Below are positions 11,182 through 18,300 of a DNA stretch of 64,000 bases, in pieces. Each line of letters begins with the position of its first letter. Positions within the stretch are counted from its first letter, which is position 1. Position numbers and translations under genes: made by a program. Under the pieces are notes generated by a model. The model was not told where the DNA came from, did not search any database, and saw only the letters and a program-made list of their open reading frames with translations. Source of the stretch: Comamonadaceae bacterium (GTDB taxonomy: Bacteria > Pseudomonadota > Gammaproteobacteria > Burkholderiales > Burkholderiaceae_C); assembly GCA_947454955.1 (NCBI GenBank), contig CANGLW010000013.1, forward strand, positions 1-64,000, written 5' to 3'.

Positions 11182-12090
11182 ATGAACTACCCCGAATTCG
11201 TCAAGCTGGTGGATGTGGGGCCGCGCGACGGCCTGCAGAACGAAAAGCAAACCGTGCCTGCGGCCATCAAGGTGGGCTTGGTCCACCGTTTGCAAGACGC
11301 AGGCTTGAAGCACATCGAGGTCACCAGCTTTGTGTCGCCCAAATGGGTGCCGCAAATGGCCGACAACGCCGAGGTGATGGCCGGGCTGCAGCGCCGCTCT
11401 GATGTGCAGTACGCGGTGCTTACCCCCAACCTCAAAGGTTTCGAGGCTGCGGTGTTGACCCAGCCCGATGAAATTGTGGTGTTTGGTGCGGCCAGCGAAG
11501 CTTTCAGCCAGCGCAACATCAATTGCTCGATCGAAGAAAGCATCGAGCGTTTTCGCGAGGTGGTGACCGCCGCACGCGCGGCCAACATCCATGTGCGTGG
11601 TGCGATTTCTTGCACGGTGGGTTGCCCCTATGAAGGCGAGATTGCCCCAGCCAGCGTGGCCAAAGTTACGGGCCTGATGAAAGACATCGGCGTGCAACAC
11701 GTGGGGGTGGCCGATACCATCGGTGTGGGCACACCTTTGAAGGTGCAGCGCGCCATGGAAGCGGCCTTGCAGCATTACGACCTGAACGATGTGTCGGGCC
11801 ATTTCCATGACACCTACGGCCAAGCCCTGGCCAACACCCTGGCTTGTCTGGAAATGGGCGTGTGGCAGTTCGACACCTCGGTGGCCGGCTTGGGCGGCTG
11901 CCCTTATGCCAAAGGTGCCACCGGCAATGTGGCCACCGAAGATGTGGTCTACATGCTGCACGGCATGGGCATCAACACCGGCATTGATCTGGATGGCTTG
12001 ATCGATGCGGGCCAGTTCATCAGCGAGCATTTGGGCCGACCCAGTGGCTCGCGCGTGGCCCGTGCCTTGTTGGTCAAGAGAAGCGTATGA
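11182..12090 (+). CDS. hmgL: Hydroxymethylglutaryl-CoA lyase
   Basis: Splits HMG-CoA to acetoacetate and acetyl-CoA, the last step of leucine breakdown. The 302-residue TIM barrel shows 'VDVGPRDGLQNE' at the N-terminus with the metal-binding Asp and catalytic Arg. The flexible-loop cysteine is in the GLGGCPYAKGATGN signature. It lies three bases after mccA. The hydratase that makes HMG-CoA (methylglutaconyl-CoA hydratase, liuC) is not present in this cluster. Confidence 0.94.
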   Translation: MNYPEFVKLVDVGPRDGLQNEKQTVPAAIKVGLVHRLQDAGLKHIEVTSFVSPKWVPQMADNAEVMAGLQRRSDVQYAVLTPNLKGFEAAVLTQPDEIVVFGAASEAFSQRNINCSIEESIERFREVVTAARAANIHVRGAISCTVGCPYEGEIAPASVAKVTGLMKDIGVQHVGVADTIGVGTPLKVQRAMEAALQHYDLNDVSGHFHDTYGQALANTLACLEMGVWQFDTSVAGLGGCPYAKGATGNVATEDVVYMLHGMGINTGIDLDGLIDAGQFISEHLGRPSGSRVARALLVKRSV

Positions 12091-12326
12091 ATCAAGCTGC
12101 TATCAAAATCGTAGCATCTCGCGTGCCTGCTGCTTTGGCGCAAACTGGCACTGTTCCCTCACCCTGTGTGAGCGTGTGTGCCATGGACACCGCCACAGGT
12201 TTGTGCGGCGGCTGCCTGCGTCAACTCGATGAGATTGCCAGCTGGTCGCGCATGGACGACAACGACAAGCGCGAGGTGTGGGTGAAGATCGGGCAGCGCG
12301 CTCAACAATGTCTTGCAAAACCATGA
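12087..12326 (+). CDS. DUF1289 family protein
   Basis: Small protein of 79 residues with the DUF1289 pattern 'PCVSVCAMDTATGLCGGCLRQLDEI', whose four cysteines suggest metal or iron-sulfur binding. The function of the family is not established. The ATG overlaps the hmgL stop (ATGA) and the stop overlaps the next ATG, so it belongs to the same transcript. The first 13 codons contain a 17-bp dyad element (12099-12115), coding AAIKIVA, which is not part of the conserved domain. Confidence 0.85.
   Translation: MNQAAIKIVASRVPAALAQTGTVPSPCVSVCAMDTATGLCGGCLRQLDEIASWSRMDDNDKREVWVKIGQRAQQCLAKP
12099..12115 (+). repeat. 17-bp dyad element, at the start of the DUF1289 gene
   Basis: GCTATCAAAATCGTAGC, flanked by T and A so that the stem extends to TGCTA/TAGCA. 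Best match to the apparent consensus GCTAYCAAAANNNTAGC. Confidence 0.6.
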
Positions 12327-12967
12327 CCACCATCACCTGTTACCTGGACTTCATCTCGCCCTACGCCTATCTGGCGTTCGAGTCCCTGCCCAAAACCTTG
12401 CAGGGTTGCAGCTACGAGGTGCGCTACAAACCAATTTTGTTCGGGGCTTTGTTGCAACACCATGGCCAGTTGGGGCCGGCAGAGTTCGCACCCAAGCGCG
12501 ATTGGACTTACCGCCAGGTGATGTGGTTGGCCAAGCAGCTCGATGTGCCGTTGGACATGCCAGCGACCCACCCCTTCAACCCCATCGCCTTGTTGCGTTT
12601 GGCCTTGGGCGCGGCCTCGGTGGATGACTTGCCCAGCCGTCGGGTGTGCGAGCAGATCTTCCGTCATGTGTGGCGTGGCGGTGCGGACGCTGCCGACCCT
12701 GCACGCTTGACCGCTTTGCAAGACCAGCTGCCGGTCACACGCGAGCCGCAAAGTGCGGCGGTGAAAGAGCAACTCAAATCGCTGACCCAAGAAGCCATCG
12801 ACGCCGGCGTGTTTGGTGTGCCGACGTTTGAAGTGGATGGCAAATTGTTTTGGGGCCTGGACGCCTTGCCCATGTTGCGTGACTACCTGCAAGGTGATGC
12901 TTGGTTTGACGGACCCGCTTGGGAGTCGTTCACCCATATTCATGTCGGCATCGAGCGAAAGCGCTGA
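12323..12967 (+). CDS. 2-hydroxychromene-2-carboxylate isomerase family (DsbA/GST-kappa fold)
   Basis: Glutathione-dependent isomerase-like protein of 214 residues. The N-terminal 'YLDFISPYAYLAF' carries the conserved Ser that activates glutathione in HCCA isomerases and kappa GSTs, and 'GVFGVPTFEVDGKLFWG' is the cis-Pro segment of the thioredoxin fold. The start at 12323 overlaps the DUF1289 stop; the longer ORF start at 12278 lies inside that gene. Substrate unknown. No naphthalene-pathway genes are nearby, so the specific isomerase name should not be taken literally. Confidence 0.87.
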   Translation: MTTITCYLDFISPYAYLAFESLPKTLQGCSYEVRYKPILFGALLQHHGQLGPAEFAPKRDWTYRQVMWLAKQLDVPLDMPATHPFNPIALLRLALGAASVDDLPSRRVCEQIFRHVWRGGADAADPARLTALQDQLPVTREPQSAAVKEQLKSLTQEAIDAGVFGVPTFEVDGKLFWGLDALPMLRDYLQGDAWFDGPAWESFTHIHVGIERKR

Positions 12968-12998
12968 AAATTCACATGACGAAATAAAAAGCTAGGGT

Positions 12999-13027
12999 TT
13001 GCACGGTGTTTGTCAGCTGTGGATAAG
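12999..13027 (+). promoter_or_regulatory. Possible sigma70 promoter for the MHS transporter
   Basis: TTGCAC and GATAAG separated by 17 bases lie about 85 bases before the transporter start. A CCTCC/GGAGG hairpin (about 13075-13088) follows in the presumed leader. Confidence 0.4.
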
Positions 13028-13112
13028 TTTCGCGTAAGAACGAGGTCAGTGCACTCCCCAACAATGTCTCCACCCTCCCTGTCGGAGGTTTATCTTGAAT
13101 GGAGACAAACAC

Positions 13113-14873
13113 ATGGCAAACGCCGCACCCCGTCCGATGTCGGCCGAAGAGAAGAAAGTGATCTTCGCTTCGTCCCTCGGCACTGTTTTTGAGTGGTACG
13201 ACTTCTACCTGTACGGTTCTTTGGCAGCCATCATTGCCAAGCAATTCTTCGGCGGTTTGGATGAAGGCTCGGCCTTCATTTTCGCGCTCTTGGCCTTCGC
13301 TGCCGGCTTCATCGTTCGCCCCTTCGGCGCGATTTTCTTCGGCCGCTTGGGTGACATGATCGGTCGTAAATACACCTTCCTGGTGACGATCCTGATCATG
13401 GGTCTGTCGACCTTCATCGTGGGTGTGTTGCCGACCTACGCCACCATTGGCGTGGCCGCTCCGGTGATCCTGATTGCCCTGCGTTTGCTCCAAGGCTTGG
13501 CCTTGGGTGGTGAGTACGGTGGTGCTGCCACCTACGTGGCTGAACACGCGCCGCACGGCAAGCGTGGTGCCTACACCGCTTGGATTCAGACCACCGCGAC
13601 TTTGGGCTTGTTCCTGAGCTTGATGGTGATTCTGGGTACACGTACCGCGATTGGCGAAGAAGCTTTTGCCGATTGGGGCTGGCGCGTGCCGTTCATCGTG
13701 TCGATTCTGCTCTTGGGTATTTCGGTTTACATCCGTTTGTCCATGAACGAGTCGCCTGCCTTCCAGAAAATGAAGGCTGAAGGCAAGACCTCCAAAGCAC
13801 CTTTGGCTGAATCTTTCGGCCAGTGGAAAAACCTCAAGATCGTGATCTTGGCCCTGATCGGTTTGACCGCTGGTCAAGCTGTGGTGTGGTACTCCGGCCA
13901 GTTCTATGCCTTGTTCTTCTTGACCCAGGCTTTGAAAGTGGACGGCGCAACCGCCAACATCATGGTCGCGATTTCGTTGATCATCGGCACCCCGTTCTTC
14001 ATCGTGTTCGGCACCTTGTCTGACAAGATTGGCCGCAAGCCCATCATCTTGGCTGGTTGCTTGTTGGCTGCGCTGACTTACTTCCCGGTGTTCGAAGCCC
14101 TGACCAAAGCGGCCAACCCTGACTTGCATGTCGCTCAGCAAGCTTCCAAAGTTGTGGTGACCGCTGACCCAGCCGAGTGCTCGTTCCAGTTCAACCCCAC
14201 CGGCACCAAGAAGTTCACCTCGTCTTGCGACATCGCCAAGCAACGTCTGGCCTCGGCCTCTGTGAGCTACAGCAATGAAGTTGCACCTGCTGGCACGCCT
14301 GCCACCATCAAGGTCGGTGAGACCGTGGTGAAGGTGAAGTACAGCCCTGAAGACATCGCTGAAGCCAAAGGCAAAGCCGAAGAGAAACTGGCTGCTTTGA
14401 ACGCTGCTGAGCCCAAAGACGCCAAGGCCATCGAAGCTGCCACCAAGTCTGTCAAAGACCTGAGCAACGAGAAAACCGCTGGCGCCACCTTGCTGGCTGG
14501 CAACCTGGGCGCTGCTTTGAAAGCCGCCAACTACCCTGCCAAAGCTGACATGGCCAAGTTCGACAAGGTCAAGGTCATCATCATCTTGACCTACCTGGTC
14601 TTGCTGGTGACCATGGTGTACGGCCCGATCGCGGCCATGCTGGTGGAAATGTTCCCCACCCGCATCCGTTACACCTCCATGTCCTTGCCTTACCACATCG
14701 GTAACGGCTGGTTCGGCGGCTTGCTGCCCACCACCGCCTTCGCGATCGTGGCGCAAACCGGTAACATGTACAACGGCTTGTGGTATCCAATCATCATCGC
14801 GGCTGCGACCGTGGTGATTGGTGGCTTGTTCATCAAGGAAACCAAAGACGTGGACATTTTCGCTGGCGATTGA
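13113..14873 (+). CDS. MHS-family MFS transporter with a large periplasmic insertion
   Basis: Proton-coupled metabolite transporter of the major facilitator superfamily, 586 residues instead of the usual ~430-440. The N-terminal 'GTVFEWYDFYLYG' and the 'GRLGDMIGRK' loop are MHS/ProP-type signatures; 'YGPIAAMLVEMFPTRIRYT' near the C-terminus is also typical. Residues ~338-484 form a hydrophilic, Ala/Lys/Glu-rich insertion between the predicted ninth and tenth membrane segments, hence on the periplasmic side. It contains two cysteines (AECSF, SSCDI). The start was set at ATG 13113, eight bases after GGAG, instead of the TTG at 13095. Substrate unknown. Confidence 0.9.
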   Translation: MANAAPRPMSAEEKKVIFASSLGTVFEWYDFYLYGSLAAIIAKQFFGGLDEGSAFIFALLAFAAGFIVRPFGAIFFGRLGDMIGRKYTFLVTILIMGLSTFIVGVLPTYATIGVAAPVILIALRLLQGLALGGEYGGAATYVAEHAPHGKRGAYTAWIQTTATLGLFLSLMVILGTRTAIGEEAFADWGWRVPFIVSILLLGISVYIRLSMNESPAFQKMKAEGKTSKAPLAESFGQWKNLKIVILALIGLTAGQAVVWYSGQFYALFFLTQALKVDGATANIMVAISLIIGTPFFIVFGTLSDKIGRKPIILAGCLLAALTYFPVFEALTKAANPDLHVAQQASKVVVTADPAECSFQFNPTGTKKFTSSCDIAKQRLASASVSYSNEVAPAGTPATIKVGETVVKVKYSPEDIAEAKGKAEEKLAALNAAEPKDAKAIEAATKSVKDLSNEKTAGATLLAGNLGAALKAANYPAKADMAKFDKVKVIIILTYLVLLVTMVYGPIAAMLVEMFPTRIRYTSMSLPYHIGNGWFGGLLPTTAFAIVAQTGNMYNGLWYPIIIAAATVVIGGLFIKETKDVDIFAGD

Positions 14874-14922
14874 TGCGCTGGTGATCACGTGCCTGTGCGG
14901 GGCTTGCTCCGCCAGGCTCAAC

Positions 14923-14949
14923 AGGCCCTCAGCTTGAGGGCCTTTTTTT
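14923..14949 (+). terminator. Intrinsic terminator after the MHS transporter
   Basis: AGGCCCTCA and TGAGGGCCT around a GCT loop, followed by seven T. The T-run ends three bases before the ribosome binding site of the next small gene, so the hairpin may also act as a read-through control for it. Confidence 0.85.
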
Positions 14950-14963
14950 CTAGGAGAGTGAAG

Positions 14964-15185
14964 ATGTGGAAGATCATTGTGGGCTTTGTCTTGTTTGCAG
15001 CCCTGGCCCTGTTTGTGATCATGAAGGGTGGCGACAGCCTGGACATGACTGGCGAAAAACATGGTTCTGAGGCGGTGCACGCCCCCGAGCCAGCCAAGCC
15101 AGCAGAAGCGGCACCCGCAGCACCTGCAGCCCCTGCTGCAGACGCCAAGCCTGCTGACGCACCAGCCGCACCTGCGGCCAAGTGA
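14964..15185 (+). CDS. Small single-pass membrane protein with Ala/Pro-rich tail
   Basis: 73 residues: a short N-terminus, one strong membrane segment (residues ~3-20, 'IIVGFVLFAALALFVIM'), then a hydrophilic tail composed mostly of Ala, Pro and some Lys/Glu. An AGGAG sits eight bases before ATG 14964; the longer ORF start at 14889 would run through the terminator hairpin. I recognise no family function. It is flanked by terminators on both sides (14923-14949 and 15231-15255), so it appears to be a monocistronic unit, or one fed by read-through from the transporter gene. Confidence 0.7.
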   Translation: MWKIIVGFVLFAALALFVIMKGGDSLDMTGEKHGSEAVHAPEPAKPAEAAPAAPAAPAADAKPADAPAAPAAK

Positions 15186-15230
15186 TCTTCAAGCGCCCTT
15201 TTTCGGGGTGCTTGAACTTGGATCAAGACC

Positions 15231-15255
15231 AGGGTCATCTCGATGACCCTTTTTT
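15231..15255 (+). terminator. Intrinsic terminator between the small membrane protein and uvrA
   Basis: GGGTCAT-CTCG-ATGACCC followed by six T. Confidence 0.85.
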
Positions 15256-15313
15256 CATGGGTGCCCCGCACATTCCCTAGAATGTTTGGCTTGCATTTAA
15301 AGGCCAGACTGTC

Positions 15314-18300
15314 ATGCCCCAAGGGATCATCCGCATACGCGGCGCGCGCCAGAACAACCTCAAAAACATCGACCTGGACATCCGCACCGGCGAGTTGACG
15401 GTGGTGACCGGCCCCAGTGGCTCGGGCAAATCCAGCCTGGTGTTTGACACCCTCTACGCTGAGGGGCAGCGGCGTTATGTAGAGACTTTCTCTGCATACG
15501 CGCGCCAGTTTCTGGACCGCATGGACAAGCCAGCGGTCGACAAGGTCGAAGGGGTGCCCCCGGCGATTGCCATCGACCAGACCAACCCGGTGCGCTCCTC
15601 ACGTTCCACCGTGGGCACGATGACCGAACTCAACGACCACCTGAAGTTGTTGTTCGCGCGTGCGGCGCAACTTTTTGACCAACAAACCGCCCGTCCCGTG
15701 CGGCATGACAATGCCGATACGATTTATGACACCTTGAAAGACCGGGTGCAGGCCTTGGCTGTTGAGCCGCGTTTGGTCTTCACCTTCCCTGTTGAGCTGC
15801 CTGCCACCGCCAGTGCCGAAGAGGTGCAGCAGTGGTTGTCGGTCAGTGGCTTCACCCGTGTGCAAGCCGAGCGCGAGGTGGCCACTGTCACCGGGCCGCG
15901 CAAGTTGCTCGATGTGGTGGCCGATCGATTTCGCTTGAGCAACACCGAGCGCGCGCGGGTGGTCGAGGCCATCGAGGTCGCGCTCAAACGCGGTGGGCGA
16001 CTGGCGGTCTATGTGCTGGGCGAAGAAGGCACCGAGCCTGAGGTGTGGAAGTTCTCCACCGGCTTGCATTGCCCCGAGAGCGAGCAGCGTTACAGCGACC
16101 CCTTGCCCTCCATGTTCTCTTTCAATTCCGCGGTCGGTGCCTGCCCGGTGTGCCGAGGCTTCGGGCGGGTGATTGGGGTGGACTACGGCCTGGTGATTCC
16201 AGACAACAAACTCACCCTGCGCAACGGGGCGATCAAGACGATCCAAACCCCGGCTTGGCAAGAGTGCCAGGACGACCTGATGCGCCATGCCGAAACCGCA
16301 GGCATTCCGCGCGACACCCCTTGGTACAAACTCACGCCCGAGCAACAGGGCTGGGTCATCAACGGTTCACCGAATTGGAACGGCAAGTGGAACCAGCAGT
16401 GGTACGGCATCAAACGTTTTTTTGAGTACCTGGAGACCAAGTCTTACAAGATGCACATCCGTGTGCTGCTCTCCAAGTACCGCAGCTACACACCGTGCGA
16501 GACCTGTGCCGGTGCGCGCTTGAAAACCGAGAGCCTGTTGTGGCGCATCGGCAGCCAAGCTGATGCCGATGCGGTGCTCACACCGGCCAAGCGTTTCATG
16601 CCTGCAGGCGTGGGCTGGAGCCGACCGCAACTCGAGGCTTTGCCCGGTTTGTGCTTGCATGACTTGATGCTCATGCCGATTGACAAACTGCGCGCGTTTT
16701 TTGACCGCGTGCAAGCGAATGCGGCGCAGTCGGGCCACCAGGCTGGTGAGTTGCAGGCCTTGAAATTGTTGTTTGAAGAAATCACCCACCGTCTGCGCTA
16801 TTTGTGCGATGTGGGCATCGGTTACCTCACGCTCGACCGTCAAAGCCGCACGCTCAGTGGCGGTGAGGTGCAGCGCATCAACCTCACCACGGCTTTGGGC
16901 ACCTCGCTGGTCAACACCTTGTTTGTGTTGGACGAGCCCAGCATTGGCCTGCACCCGCGTGACATGCACCGCATCATCGAGGCCATGCAGCGCCTGCGCG
17001 ATGCAGGCAACACCTTGGTGGTGGTGGAGCATGACCCCGCGGTCATGCTGGCTGCTGACCGCATGATCGACATGGGCCCCGGGCCTGGCGAGCGTGGTGG
17101 CGAGATTGTGTTTGACGGCGCCACCGAAGACCTGCGTGCGGCCGACACCTTGACCGGCGCCTACCTGGGCTCACGCAAGCAAGTGGGAGCTGGCTTCAAA
17201 CGGGTGGTGGCTGCCAACACGCCGCGCCTGATTTTGGAGGGCGTGACCGAGCACAACCTCAAACACGTGAGTGTGGAGATTCCCCTGCAGCGCCTGGTGT
17301 GTGTGACGGGTGTGTCGGGTTCGGGCAAGTCCACCTTGATTCAAGACGTGCTGGCCCCGGCCTTGCTGCGTCACTTTGGCAAAGCCACCGAAACCCCGGG
17401 TGCGCATGAGCGCTTGCTGGGCGCCGAGCAATTGGGCGAGGTGGTGTTTGTCGACCAATCACCGATTGGTAAAACCGCGCGCTCCAACCCGGTGAGCTAT
17501 GTGGGGGCGTGGGACGCGATGCGCGAAATTTTCGCCACCGCCACCCTGGCCCAGCAGCGCGGTTACACCACCGCCAAGTTCAGCGCCAACACCGGTGATG
17601 GCCGTTGCCCGACCTGCGGTGGCTCGGGCTTTGAGCATGTGGAAATGCAGTTCTTGAGCGATGTGTATTTGCGTTGCCCCGACTGCAATGGCCAACGCTT
17701 CCGCCCGGAAATTCTGGAGGTGAAGATCGAACGTGGTGGCCGGTTTTTGAACGTGTCGGATGTGTTGGAACTCACCGTCAGCGAAGCCGCTGCCTTGTTC
17801 GCCAACGACCGTGATGTGCTGCGTGCTTTGCAACCGATTGTGGATGTGGGGCTGGACTATGTGCGCCTGGGCCAACCGGTGCCCACGCTCTCAGGCGGTG
17901 AGGCCCAGCGTTTGAAGTTGGCCGGCTACTTGGCCGATGCTGCCAAGAGCAGCGCCTCGAGCCGACAAACCCTGGCCCGCAAAGGCACTTTGTTTTTGTT
18001 TGACGAGCCCACCACTGGTTTGCACTTTGATGACATCGCCAAGCTCATGCGGGCCATGCGAAAATTGCTGGATGCCGGTCATTCGCTTTTGGTGATTGAG
18101 CACAACCTGGACGTGATGCGCGCCAGCGACTGGCTGATTGACCTGGGGCCTGAAGGCGGCGAAGCGGGCGGGCAGATCGTGGCCCAAGGCACTCCCGAAG
18201 ACTTGCTGCTGCATGCCACCTCGCACACCGCCAAGGCCTTGCGCGATTACGCCGCGAGCATGGGTGTGGTGCATGAGGTGGCCGAGCCTGCTGCGAAATA

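Noticed and set aside
12972-15080. 702-residue minus-strand ORF opposite the MHS transporter
   Set aside because: Antisense frame of a clear transporter gene, with low-complexity His/Gln-rich composition and no family resemblance.
15187-15216. TTCAAGC/GCTTGAA hairpin after the small membrane protein as a terminator
   Set aside because: The T-run lies in the loop and not after the stem. The next hairpin (15231-15255) is the real terminator.
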